Of a DNA stretch of 64,000 nucleotides, positions 34,845-43,326 are shown one piece after another. The notes beneath the pieces were generated by a model that did not search any database, was not told the origin of the DNA, and worked only from the letters and a program-made list of their open reading frames with translations. How positions within the stretch are numbered: the stretch's first letter is position 1; every line of letters begins with the position of its first letter. The stretch comes from Bog-756 sp963727955 (GTDB lineage Bacteria > Actinomycetota > Acidimicrobiia > Acidimicrobiales > RAAP-2): positions 124,001 through 188,000 of the forward strand of contig CAVSII010000010.1 of the NCBI GenBank assembly GCA_963727955.1, given 5' to 3'. A program made the position numbers and the translations under genes.

Positions 34845-35888
34845 GTGGCTGTAGTACTCCGGGCCACCGGGCCGGGGCGGGTCAACCTCATCGGGGACCA
34901 CACCGACTACAACCAGGGGCTGGCCCTTCCCATGGCCATCGACCTCGGAGTCACGGTGACCTTGACCCCGACAACCCGGGCCGACCTGCTGGTCACCTCG
35001 GAGGCCTTCCCCGATGCTGTGGCCATTCCGTTGGACCTCCCCGCCGGCCGTGACGCCATCGCCGCCCTCTCCCCACCCTGGGCCCGCCTGGTCGGAGCCA
35101 TGGTGGCGCTGGCCCGCCCCCCGTCGGGGGGGCTCTTGCACGTCGAGTCGACGCTGCCCATCGGCTCCGGGCTGTCCTCGAGCGCGGCCCTGTGCGTGGC
35201 CCTGGCCGACGTGCTGGGTGTGACCGGAACGGCCTGGGGCCTGGCCCGTCTGTGTCAGCAGGCAGAACATCTCACCGGTGCCCCGGTGGGAGCCATGGAT
35301 CCCCTGGTGGCCGCAGCCGGGCACCGGGACCAGGCCCTGCTCGTCGACTTCGGGTCCTCCACCCTTCGAACCGTCGATCTCCCGGAGGACCTCGACGTGG
35401 TGGTCATCCACTCGGGCCTCCACCGGCACCTGCCCACCTCGCTCTATGCCGCCCGTGTGGCCGAGTGCGAGGCGGCGGCGGCCATCGTCGGACCGCTCGG
35501 ATCGGCCGACCAGAACGATCTGGCCGGTCTCATCGACCCGGTGTTGCGAGCCCGGACCCGTCACGTGCTCACCGAGTGCAGACGTGTGCTCGATTTTGCC
35601 GACGCCTTGGCCGTGGATGATCTGGCCACGGCGGGATCGCTGATGGTCGACAGCCACCGGAGCTTGGCCGACGACTACCAGGTATCGACGCCCGAGCTCG
35701 ACCAGCTGGTCGCCCAGGTGACGGCCCGGCCCGGTGTGTGGGGGGCCCGGATGACCGGCGCCGGCTTCGGCGGGTGTGTGGTCGCCCTGGCCCGGCCGGG
35801 GGCGATCACTCTCGATGGGTGGCCAACCGAGGCCTGGCGGGTCCGGGCCAGCGACGGGACCCTGGCCCAGAAGGCGAGTTCGTCGTAA
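34845..35888 (+). CDS. galK: Galactokinase (GHMP kinase family)
   Basis: Galactokinase phosphorylates galactose at C1 in the Leloir pathway. The 347-residue protein has the signature GRVNLIGDHTDYNQGLALP, the ATP loop LPIGSGLSSSAAL and the C-terminal MTGAGFGGCVVAL. It is shorter than E. coli GalK (382). GGAGG lies seven bases before the GTG. No other gal gene is nearby. The GHMP assignment is certain; the sugar is inferred. Confidence 0.92.
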   Translation: MAVVLRATGPGRVNLIGDHTDYNQGLALPMAIDLGVTVTLTPTTRADLLVTSEAFPDAVAIPLDLPAGRDAIAALSPPWARLVGAMVALARPPSGGLLHVESTLPIGSGLSSSAALCVALADVLGVTGTAWGLARLCQQAEHLTGAPVGAMDPLVAAAGHRDQALLVDFGSSTLRTVDLPEDLDVVVIHSGLHRHLPTSLYAARVAECEAAAAIVGPLGSADQNDLAGLIDPVLRARTRHVLTECRRVLDFADALAVDDLATAGSLMVDSHRSLADDYQVSTPELDQLVAQVTARPGVWGARMTGAGFGGCVVALARPGAITLDGWPTEAWRVRASDGTLAQKASSS

Positions 35889-35943
35889 CCATGGCGGCCC
35901 GCTGCGAGCCGGGCCAATCCCACTTCCCGAGCCGGCGGTGTGC

Positions 35944-36438
35944 TCAGGCCCACCGCACCGGAGGGGGACTGGGGCGGAGCCGGCGGGTGACGACCCGCTG
36001 GAAGATCACCGGCTTGCGCACGTCCTCGATCAGGCGCGCCCCGCCATCGTGCAGCACCAGTTCGATGCGACCGGTGCCGACCACGCGTCGCAGGAGCGAT
36101 CGGGCGACCACGACGTGCTCGATGTCGCTCAAGGACGTCGACAGATCGCGCCTGACCAGCACCCCCCACTGTTCGACGACCCGGGAGTTGGTGAGCAGCA
36201 GACGGGTGGTTCGCCAACGCACCGCTCGCACGGCCAGCCAGACACAGGGAACGGCCACCACCAGACCCTCGACCCAGTGCAGGGCCACCGAGGTATGGGG
36301 AAAGGTCGCATCCAGGACCACGCCCACGATTATCACGATCAGTGCGGTGGCCAAGGGGCCGGCCAGGAACAACCAGTGAGGCCTGATGTCGACCAGAACC
36401 TTCTCGTCGGGGAGGAGGGCAAACCGGCGGTCGGCCAA
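35944..36438 (-). CDS. PH-domain (bPH2-like) membrane protein
   Basis: The 164 residues contain two hydrophobic segments (LFLAGPLATALIVIIVGVVL and WVEGLVVAVPCVWLAV) followed by a YdbS-like bacterial PH domain (TTRLLLTNSRVVEQWGVL, SDIEHVVVARSLLRRVVGTG). Function is unknown; such proteins sit in the membrane and may bind partners. The TTG start lies 5 bp after the ddl stop, so it probably belongs to the hydrolase-murF-ddl transcript. Confidence 0.82.
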   Translation of the reverse strand: MADRRFALLPDEKVLVDIRPHWLFLAGPLATALIVIIVGVVLDATFPHTSVALHWVEGLVVAVPCVWLAVRAVRWRTTRLLLTNSRVVEQWGVLVRRDLSTSLSDIEHVVVARSLLRRVVGTGRIELVLHDGGARLIEDVRKPVIFQRVVTRRLRPSPPPVRWA

Positions 36439-36443
36439 GCGGT

Positions 36444-37574
36444 TCAGCCCAACTTGCCCGCGATCGAACCGGCCGACCGCAGGACGCTTCCGTCAGCACC
36501 GGCTGTCGAGTAGGCGTGAGTGGGCCGCTCCCGGGCTTCGCTGACAAGATCGGCCAGCAGGGTGGCGAACGGGAGGTGCGGGGTCACCCACAGGTACCGG
36601 GCCAGTGAGCCGGGGATGGTGTTGATCTCGTTGACCACGAACCGTGAACCATCGGTCAGGAAGTCGATGCGGGCCACCCCGCGGACGCCGGCTACCTCGG
36701 CGATCCTGGCCGCCGCCTCACGCAGTCCCTTCTCCAGTTCGGAGGGAATCTGGGCGGGCAGCTCTCGCTTGGCCCCGGCCATGCCTTCGCCGGCCACGTA
36801 CTTGTCGCGATAGTCGAGGATGTCAGCTGCGTCCGTCGACCGGATGGGCCGCTCCACGGCGGAGAGGTCGAGAGTGGGCCAGGTGCGCACCCCCACCTGG
36901 AGGTCACTCATCTCCGGGTGGTAGGGCTCGAGCACCGCCCCGAACCGCAGGTGGGGGTTGACCAGCAACCGATCCAGAGCGGTGGCGAAGTCGTGCACCA
37001 CGTCGATGCCGATGGACGACCCACCGAAACGAGGCTTGATGATGTAGGGGCCGTCGAATGCCGGCGGGTCGGCGTCCCCTACCAGAGGCAGACGGGGCAG
37101 CGTCGGCAGTCCGGCCCCGGCCGCCACCCAACCGAAGGCCAGCTTGTCCATGCCCAGGGCGGCTCCGGCCACTGTCGGACCCGTGTACCGGATGCCGGCC
37201 AGGTCCAACGCAGCCTGCAGGGTGCCGTCTTCGCCCGGCCCCCCGTGACAGCAGACCAGGGCCACCTCGACAGCCAGATCCCGCGACCGTCCGAGCCGAC
37301 CGCCCGGCTCCGAGAACCCACCGCCGGGGGCGGCCACCAACTGCAGTTGTTTGGCGCCACGAGGAACCCCCTCGAGGAACGACTCGGCCTCGAGGCCGGG
37401 GTCGACCTCGTACCAGTCGCCCGTCTTGGTCCAGAACAGGGCGCGGACGGTCACGCCCGGAGCTGTCGATGAACCGGTGGCGCCCGACAGGCCCCGGGTC
37501 GCCTGCAGTCCGGTGAGCACACTGACATCGTGCTCGGGAGACGGACCTCCGAAGATGACGGCGACTTCGGTCAC
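36444..37574 (-). CDS. ddl: D-alanine--D-alanine ligase family protein
   Basis: Ddl joins two D-alanines with ATP for peptidoglycan precursors. The 376-residue ATP-grasp protein has FGGPSPEHDVSVLTG (N-terminal Glu), CCHGGPGEDGTLQA, KPRFGGSSIG for nucleotide binding and the metal site VNEINTIPGSLARY. GAGGAG precedes the GTG by ten bases. It follows a MurF-like ligase, which uses D-Ala-D-Ala, so these two would act in sequence. Whether it is the main cell-wall Ddl cannot be told from this window. Confidence 0.93.
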   Translation of the reverse strand: MTEVAVIFGGPSPEHDVSVLTGLQATRGLSGATGSSTAPGVTVRALFWTKTGDWYEVDPGLEAESFLEGVPRGAKQLQLVAAPGGGFSEPGGRLGRSRDLAVEVALVCCHGGPGEDGTLQAALDLAGIRYTGPTVAGAALGMDKLAFGWVAAGAGLPTLPRLPLVGDADPPAFDGPYIIKPRFGGSSIGIDVVHDFATALDRLLVNPHLRFGAVLEPYHPEMSDLQVGVRTWPTLDLSAVERPIRSTDAADILDYRDKYVAGEGMAGAKRELPAQIPSELEKGLREAAARIAEVAGVRGVARIDFLTDGSRFVVNEINTIPGSLARYLWVTPHLPFATLLADLVSEARERPTHAYSTAGADGSVLRSAGSIAGKLG

Positions 37575-37650
37575 GCTGGGCTGGCTCCTCGGATCGGGGA
37601 CTAGGACGTGGAACTACCCCTGGAGGCAGGGCGTCCGGTGGCTCAGTGGG

Positions 37651-39282
37651 TCAAGGGTAGTGGTCCGGCAGGTCGTTTTCGTACAGCACGGCGTCGCCCG
37701 AGGCCAGGTGGGTGCGCACCCAGTCGACGGCCTGGCCCCTGTCCCTGACCAGGGTGACGTCGGCCCGGGCACCGTCGGCGGCCAGCGCCCCCGCCTCGAG
37801 CGCCCGCCGGTTGGTCCGTCCCACGATGACCAGGTCGGTGGCCACCGCCACCGCCGCCGAGGCGAATCGGCGGTTCTCCTCGAATTGGCGGGCCCCGAGC
37901 TCGACCATCCCCGGCGTGACCACGGCCAGCCGGCGGACCCCCGCCGGCCGATCCGCACCACCTGTCGCCGATGCCACCAGCGCTCGCAGAGCGGCGCCGG
38001 CGCCGGCCGGGTTGGCGTTGTAGGTGTCGTCGAGGATGACCACCCCCGACGGGGATTCCACCGCGGCCAAGCGGTGGTCCACCGATGGAAGATCGTGCAG
38101 CCGGTCCACGATCAGCGCCGGCTCGAGGTCGAGGGCCAGGGCAACAGCCACCGCGCAGGCCAGGTTGGTGGGCTGGGCACCGGTCGGGACCGACAGCCCT
38201 TCGCCGACCAGCTTTCCCTCCACCAACACCGAGACGGAGGACCGGCCCTGCTCCCCCGGGGAGGCGACCACGTAGACGTCGGCGGTGCGATCGGTCGTCG
38301 AACACCGATAGACCCGCTTGCCGGCGGCGGTGGCGGCATCGGCCAGCGCGGCCAGCCGGCTGTCGTCGACCGGCAGGACCACCCGCTCGGCATGTTCGAT
38401 GATTTCAGCCTTGGCTTCCACGATCCGGTCTTCGGACCCGAACCGCTCGAGGTGGACCGGTCCGATGGCGGTGATGACGGCGATGTCGGGTGGGCACCAG
38501 CGGCACAGGTCGGCGATCTCCCCGGGGCCGTAGGTGCCCATTTCGGCCACGAAGACCTCCGTTCCCTCGGACAGGTGTTCATTGACAGCCCGGGCCAATC
38601 CGGCCCGGTTGTTGAAACTGGCCGGGGTGGCCACCACCGAGCGGGCCGTCTTCACGATGTGGGCCACGTGATTTTTGGTCGATGTCTTACCGAAGGATCC
38701 GGTGATGGCCACGATCGTCGGGTGGACGGCGTGCAACCGGCGCGAGGCCTGGTCGACGAAGGAGGTGGAAGCCCGGCGCTCGAAAGGAGCGGCCACCGCG
38801 CAGGCCAGGTCGACCAGGAGCGGCACGGCCAGGGCGGCCACCGCCGCCGCCACCGATGGAAGGCCGAGAAGCCAACCGACCACCACCACCACCACTTCGA
38901 GCAGGGCCCACAGTGCGGCCAAGGTCCGCAGTCGGCGGGTCCAGGCCAAGGGGGATGTTCTGCCGCGGACGGAGAGACCGAGTGGGCCTGCGGTCACCAC
39001 CACGGCAGTAAGGAGACCGACCAGGGGGAACCACAGCGATGCCACGACCGCAGCCGTTCCGACGGCCCCACCGATCAGGTTGGCCGCCGTCGACCGCCAC
39101 CACCGGGTGGCGAACCGGGTCACCGATCCGGCCAGGTAGTGCTCCCGCTGGGCCACCCGCAACCAGCGGAGGCCGGCGGGAACGCAGGCGGCCACACAGG
39201 CAACGACCGTGATCCACGCCAGGCCACTGTGCAGACGGGAGAGCTCGAGTGCGGTGGTGGTGAGTGCCTCCACAGCCCTCAC
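37651..39282 (-). CDS. Membrane-anchored MurF-like Mur ligase
   Basis: About 165 N-terminal residues carry four or five hydrophobic helices (ITVVACVAACVPAGL, WFPLVGLLTAVVVTAG, WALLEVVVVVVGWLL, AAVAALAVPLLVDL) in place of the usual MurF substrate domain. The Mur ligase core follows: ITGSFGKTSTKNHV (P-loop), NNRAGLARAVNEHL, EMGTYGPGEIADL, HLERFGSEDRI and LDDTYNANPAGAGAAL. MurF adds D-Ala-D-Ala to UDP-MurNAc-tripeptide. The adjacent ddl supports that substrate; the membrane anchor is unusual for MurF. 543 residues; the GTG overlaps the hydrolase stop (GTGA). Confidence 0.88.
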   Translation of the reverse strand: MRAVEALTTTALELSRLHSGLAWITVVACVAACVPAGLRWLRVAQREHYLAGSVTRFATRWWRSTAANLIGGAVGTAAVVASLWFPLVGLLTAVVVTAGPLGLSVRGRTSPLAWTRRLRTLAALWALLEVVVVVVGWLLGLPSVAAAVAALAVPLLVDLACAVAAPFERRASTSFVDQASRRLHAVHPTIVAITGSFGKTSTKNHVAHIVKTARSVVATPASFNNRAGLARAVNEHLSEGTEVFVAEMGTYGPGEIADLCRWCPPDIAVITAIGPVHLERFGSEDRIVEAKAEIIEHAERVVLPVDDSRLAALADAATAAGKRVYRCSTTDRTADVYVVASPGEQGRSSVSVLVEGKLVGEGLSVPTGAQPTNLACAVAVALALDLEPALIVDRLHDLPSVDHRLAAVESPSGVVILDDTYNANPAGAGAALRALVASATGGADRPAGVRRLAVVTPGMVELGARQFEENRRFASAAVAVATDLVIVGRTNRRALEAGALAADGARADVTLVRDRGQAVDWVRTHLASGDAVLYENDLPDHYP

Positions 39283-40049
39283 GGAGCGTCGGCCCTGGCG
39301 TCGTCACCGGCACCGAGGATGGCGGCACGAAGGTGACCGGGCGCCTCGGTGGGCACCAGATGTCCGACGCCGGGCAGGACGGTGAGGGTGGCCCGGGGAA
39401 AGGTCCCCTGTGCCCGGACGGCCACCTCCAGCGGGACCTCGGTGTCCTGCGCACCCCACACCAGTTGGACGGGGCAGTCGATGGCGGCCATGTCGTCGGC
39501 GTACTGTTCGCCCAAGGAGGCCACCAGCACACCCCGCATCACGCCCTGCGCTTCCCGGTAGTCCCGCGATCCGTAGCGGTTCCGGGCTGCCTCCATTCGG
39601 TCGGCACCGATCAGCCCCAGGGCATGGAGCCGGCGGATCAGGCGGTACGGGGTGGGTGGATGGGAACGGCGGTCGCCGCGGTCGAGAAGAGGCACCCCGG
39701 TGAGGACCATCCGCTCGATCCGGTCCGGAACCAGCCTTTGCAAACGGACCGCCACGCGGCCTCCGAAGGAGTGCCCCACGATGATCACCCGCTCGGCCAG
39801 GACCCCCGCCTCTTCGAACAGGGGAAGCAGGTGTCGGGCGTAGCCGTCGCTACCCCACGGTTCGGGGGGCGGTGGGGTGGAACCGAAACCGAACAGGTCG
39901 GGGCCGATCACACTGACGGGCGCCTGTGCGGCAAACACGGGATCGAAGTCGCGGTGGCTCCGCGCCCAACCGTGAAGGGCCAGCACGGTGGGAATTCCCG
40001 ATCCCCAGGTTCCGCCGAACAGGTGACCGCCGGCGAACGACTTCAGCAC
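39279..40049 (-). CDS. Alpha/beta hydrolase
   Basis: The 256-residue protein has a canonical fold: oxyanion motif LHGWARSHRDFD, nucleophile elbow VGHSFGGRVA, acid in WGAQDTEVP and catalytic His in PGVGHLVPTEAPG. Substrate unknown. It heads the murF-like/ddl/PH-domain transcript, with a TAGGGT box exactly six bases before the GTG. The 220 bp upstream, to the helicase gene, are Pro/Arg-codon-like low complexity without a credible gene. Confidence 0.9.
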   Translation of the reverse strand: MLKSFAGGHLFGGTWGSGIPTVLALHGWARSHRDFDPVFAAQAPVSVIGPDLFGFGSTPPPPEPWGSDGYARHLLPLFEEAGVLAERVIIVGHSFGGRVAVRLQRLVPDRIERMVLTGVPLLDRGDRRSHPPTPYRLIRRLHALGLIGADRMEAARNRYGSRDYREAQGVMRGVLVASLGEQYADDMAAIDCPVQLVWGAQDTEVPLEVAVRAQGTFPRATLTVLPGVGHLVPTEAPGHLRAAILGAGDDARADAP

Positions 40050-40055
40050 CGATAC

Positions 40056-40061
40056 ACCCTA
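40056..40061 (-). promoter_or_regulatory. Leaderless-type -10 box (TAGGGT) for the hydrolase-murF-ddl operon
   Basis: TAGGGT ends six bases before the GTG at 40049. Confidence 0.5.
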
Positions 40062-40270
40062 CCGATAGCCTCGCATCCCGTGGAACGATGGGAGCCGGCC
40101 CCTACGCCGTGGGCGCTGGGATCCACCGAGCTCGGACCCACCTGTCTCAGGCCGATCGAGCCCCGGCCCGGGCTCAGACCTGCCGCGTCCCGGACCACCG
40201 GGCTCAGTCCCGCCGGGCCCCGACCGGCCGAATCCCGACCTGGCCGACCCCGGAGCCCGAGGGACGCACG

Positions 40271-41917
40271 ATGAATGGTGATCAGGCCGGCGGTCACCAG
40301 GAAACCGAGGAGGGCTCGGGCCCCGCGCTGTTGGACCGGGCCCTGGCTTCTCTCACCGACGAGCAACGGCTGAGCGTCGAGTCACCGGCGGCGGCACTGT
40401 GCATCGTGGCCGGCGCCGGCTCGGGAAAGACCCGGGTGCTCACGCTGCGGGCGGCCAGGCGCATCGCCGACGGCAGCGCCGAAGCCGATCACACCGCCAT
40501 CTTCACCTTCACCCGCAAGGCGGCCCACGAGCTCCGCCACCGCCTCCGCCGCTACGAGGTCGCCGTGTCCTCCCCCACCGGGGACGGCATCCCGAGCCGC
40601 GGCGTGCGCGCCGGGACCCTTCACCAGCTGGCCCTGGCCCTCATCCGCCGTCACGCCCTCGACGTGCGCCACCCGCCCCCGGTGGTGGCCGAGCGCCGTT
40701 TCCGGATGATCTGCGACATCGTCGGTGATCCCGCTCTGGCCTCGGCCATCGACGCCGAGGTGGGCTGGGCCAAGGCCAACTGCCTCGCCGCCGCCACCTA
40801 CGGCCCTGCGGCCGAGGAAGCGGGGCGTCCCGCTGTCATCGCCGTCGATCAGGTGGTCGACGGCTTCTCGGCCTACGAAGCAGCCCTCCAACGCCGTCGC
40901 ATGGTGGACCTCGATGATCTCCTCATTCGGGCCGGCGACCTCCTTCAGGCCGACCCGGCCTTCGCCGAACGGGTCCAGTGGCGGTACCGCCACCTGTCCG
41001 TCGACGAGTTCCAGGACGTGAACCCCGCTCAATTCCGGCTCATTCGGGGTCTCCTGGGCGACAGCCCCGACCTGTGCGCCGTCGGCGACCCGAACCAGGC
41101 CATCTACGGATGGAACGGGGCCGATCCCCGGCTCATCCACCGCCTTCCGGAGCTGGTTGCCGGCCTCGAAGTCCTTCGGCTGGACGCCAACCACCGGTCC
41201 ACGCCCCAGGTGGTGGCGGCAGCCCGTGCCGCCCTCGGATCGGCCACGGCCGGCATCCCCCTGTCAGCCATCCCTGACGGCCCCCTCCCCATCGTCACCC
41301 ACTTCGACGACGAGCAGGCCGAGGCGGAGGGCGTGGTGGCGCGCCTGCTCGAACGGTCGGGACAGGGCCTGCTCTGGTCCGACCAGGCTGTTCTGGCCCG
41401 GACCCATGACCAACTGGCGGTGGTCCGGGGCGCCTTGGGCCGGGCCGGCATCCCCCACCGGCTCGCTCCCGATCGCGAAACACCGGTGGGGGCCGACCGG
41501 GGAACACCGGGCCGACCGGCGGGTGGCGGCAAGCAGCCGCCGTTCGGTGCATCCACCGGTGCTCGGGCCGAGGGCGATGCCGTCGAACTGGCCACCTTTC
41601 ACCGGGCCAAGGGGCTCGAGTGGAGTGCTGTCAATGTGATCGGACTCGAGGAGGGGTTCGTGCCCATCGTCTACGCCCAGTCGGACCAGGCCCTGGCCGA
41701 GGAGAGGCGGCTCCTCTACGTGGCCATGACCCGGGCATCGTCCGACCTCCACTGTTCGTGGGCACGCCTGCGGACGACGGGGACGGGACGCCAGTTGGAG
41801 CGTCAGCCGTCACCGTGGTTGGCCGCCGTGGCTCGGGTGGCCCGCACCGGTAGCCGGCGGGCGACGGCGGCCGACACCGGGCGCCGGATCGCCCAGCTCC
41901 GTACCCGCCTGACCTGA
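40271..41917 (+). CDS. UvrD/PcrA-like superfamily 1 DNA helicase
   Basis: All SF1A motifs are present: I AGAGSGKTR, Ia FTFTRKAAHEL, II VDEFQDVNPAQ, III GDPNQAIYGWNGA, IV-like DANHRSTPQVV, V TFHRAKGLEWSAVNVIGL and VI RLLYVAMTRA. At 548 residues it is shorter than UvrD1 or PcrA and has reduced 1B/2B domains and no recognisable HRDC. A Gly/Pro-rich insertion lies before motif V. I chose the ATG at 40271; the longer upstream frame is compositionally biased. Its 3' end is duplicated three times downstream. Confidence 0.92.
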   Translation: MNGDQAGGHQETEEGSGPALLDRALASLTDEQRLSVESPAAALCIVAGAGSGKTRVLTLRAARRIADGSAEADHTAIFTFTRKAAHELRHRLRRYEVAVSSPTGDGIPSRGVRAGTLHQLALALIRRHALDVRHPPPVVAERRFRMICDIVGDPALASAIDAEVGWAKANCLAAATYGPAAEEAGRPAVIAVDQVVDGFSAYEAALQRRRMVDLDDLLIRAGDLLQADPAFAERVQWRYRHLSVDEFQDVNPAQFRLIRGLLGDSPDLCAVGDPNQAIYGWNGADPRLIHRLPELVAGLEVLRLDANHRSTPQVVAAARAALGSATAGIPLSAIPDGPLPIVTHFDDEQAEAEGVVARLLERSGQGLLWSDQAVLARTHDQLAVVRGALGRAGIPHRLAPDRETPVGADRGTPGRPAGGGKQPPFGASTGARAEGDAVELATFHRAKGLEWSAVNVIGLEEGFVPIVYAQSDQALAEERRLLYVAMTRASSDLHCSWARLRTTGTGRQLERQPSPWLAAVARVARTGSRRATAADTGRRIAQLRTRLT

Positions 41918-41982
41918 AGGTCTCTACCCGCCGGACCTGAAGGTCTCTCCCCGCCTGACCTGACCGTACCCGCCTGACCTGA
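41900..41982 (+). repeat. Tandem echoes of the helicase 3' end
   Basis: The gene end ACCCGCCTGACCTGA (stop at 41915-41917) is followed by three more copies ending at 41940, 41963 and 41982, in 19-23-bp units. Two units carry AGGTCTCT between copies, so GACCTGAAGGTC, a small palindrome, recurs. The repeats fill most of the 102-bp gap to convergent xthA. Confidence 0.88.
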
Positions 41983-42019
41983 AGGTGAGTCCAGGGCGTC
42001 GACGGCTGCCCTCCCGCCA

Positions 42020-42823
42020 CTACAGCGGCGGGAAGTGACCGCCCACGTCCCCGCCCGTGTCTATGTCGACGAAGACCGGTGTGTGGTCCGAGGGCTTCTG
42101 ACCCTTGCGGGCATTCCTGTCGATGAGGGCGTAGACGGCTCGTTGGGCCAGAACCTCGGTCATCAGGAGGAGATCGATACGCATCCCCTGGTGGCGATGG
42201 AACGAACCGCCTCGGTAGTCCCACCACGAGAACAGGCCGTCCTCGGTGTAGAGGCGGCGGAACACGTCCACCAATCCCCAGGACTCCAGACTGGCCAACG
42301 CTTCACGCTCCGCTGGGCTCACGTGGGTCATCCCCTCGAATGCGGCCGGGCTCCATACGTCGCGGTCTTCGGGAGCCACGTTGAAGTCCCCGCACACGGC
42401 CACCGGTCGGTCGGGTGACGTCTTCTGCTCGAGAAAGGAACGGAGACCGGCCAGCCAAACCAGTTTGGCCTGGTAGTACTCGCTGTCGAGGCTGCGCCCG
42501 TTGGGCACGTAGACCGACGTCACCTGCACTCCCCCGCAGACGGCACTGATCAGCCGGCTCCCCTGATCGTCGTCCGACGATTCCATGCCCACCGTCACGT
42601 CCGACATGCCCACCCGGCTGGCGATGGCCACCCCGTTCCATCGTCCATCGCCATGATGGGCCGTCTCGTACCCGAGGGTGGCGAAGGCACCGTGGGGAAA
42701 AGCCGCATCGGCCAACTTGGTCTCCTGCATGCAGAGGATGTCCGGTTGGGCATAGCCGATCCACTCCTCCACCCGCCCCAACCGCGCTCCCAGGGAGTTG
42801 ACATTCCATGTGGCGATCCGCAC
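42020..42823 (-). CDS. xthA: Exodeoxyribonuclease III
   Basis: ExoIII/AP endonuclease cuts abasic sites and trims 3' ends in base excision repair, following glycosylases such as MutM. The 267-residue protein has VRIATWNVNSL, LCMQETKLAD (metal Glu), VYVPNGR, VCGDFNVAPEDRDV, WWDYRGGSF, MRIDLLLMT and PSDHTPVFVDI (catalytic His). I chose the GTG at 42823 because the family begins MRIATWNVNS; a TTG at 42841 overlapping the fabZ stop is the alternative. Confidence 0.96.
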   Translation of the reverse strand: MRIATWNVNSLGARLGRVEEWIGYAQPDILCMQETKLADAAFPHGAFATLGYETAHHGDGRWNGVAIASRVGMSDVTVGMESSDDDQGSRLISAVCGGVQVTSVYVPNGRSLDSEYYQAKLVWLAGLRSFLEQKTSPDRPVAVCGDFNVAPEDRDVWSPAAFEGMTHVSPAEREALASLESWGLVDVFRRLYTEDGLFSWWDYRGGSFHRHQGMRIDLLLMTEVLAQRAVYALIDRNARKGQKPSDHTPVFVDIDTGGDVGGHFPPL

Positions 42824-42837
42824 CGGAATTCCCGATC

Positions 42838-43269
42838 TCAATCGGCGGCGGACGGGGCGTCCACCAGGACGAAGAGGAGCTCGGCCTCACAGGCCAGGTC
42901 ACCGCCCACCGATGCCCGACCGCTTCCCTTTCCGGCGCGGGCGGAAAGGCGGCCGAGGGTCACCTCGAGATCGAGGCGCTCGCCGGGTAGTACCTGCCGG
43001 CGGAAACGCGCCCTCTCGATGCCCCCGAAGAGAGGGAGCTTGCCCGCGAATCGATCGTCGGCCAGAACGGCGACACCGCCCAGCTGGGCCAACGCCTCGA
43101 CCATGAGGACACCGGGGAGGGTGGGACGTCCCGGAAAGTGACCGGCAAAGAAAGCTTCGTCGCCCGTCAATTGCCACTGTCCGGTGGCCGACTGACCCGG
43201 TTCCAGAGAGAGGACGTCGGTGACGAAGAGGAAGGGAGGGCGGTGGGGCAGGTAGTCCTCGGCTCGCAC
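42838..43269 (-). CDS. fabZ: FabZ-like 3-hydroxyacyl-ACP dehydratase
   Basis: FabZ removes water from 3-hydroxyacyl-ACP in fatty acid elongation. The 143-residue hotdog protein has LPHRPPFLFVTDV and the active-site helix GHFPGRPTLPGVLMVEALAQ with the His and Glu. It stands apart from other fab genes. The GTG is eight bases after TATCCT. xthA follows closely and may be co-transcribed. Confidence 0.92.
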   Translation of the reverse strand: MRAEDYLPHRPPFLFVTDVLSLEPGQSATGQWQLTGDEAFFAGHFPGRPTLPGVLMVEALAQLGGVAVLADDRFAGKLPLFGGIERARFRRQVLPGERLDLEVTLGRLSARAGKGSGRASVGGDLACEAELLFVLVDAPSAAD

Positions 43270-43277
43270 GGGTGACG

Positions 43278-43283
43278 AGGATA
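43278..43283 (-). promoter_or_regulatory. Leaderless-type -10 box (TATCCT) for fabZ
   Basis: TATCCT ends eight bases before the fabZ GTG. Confidence 0.45.
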
Positions 43284-43326
43284 TCGGGCTCAGCGGCCGC
43301 CCATTGATCTCCGGATCGTCGGGACT

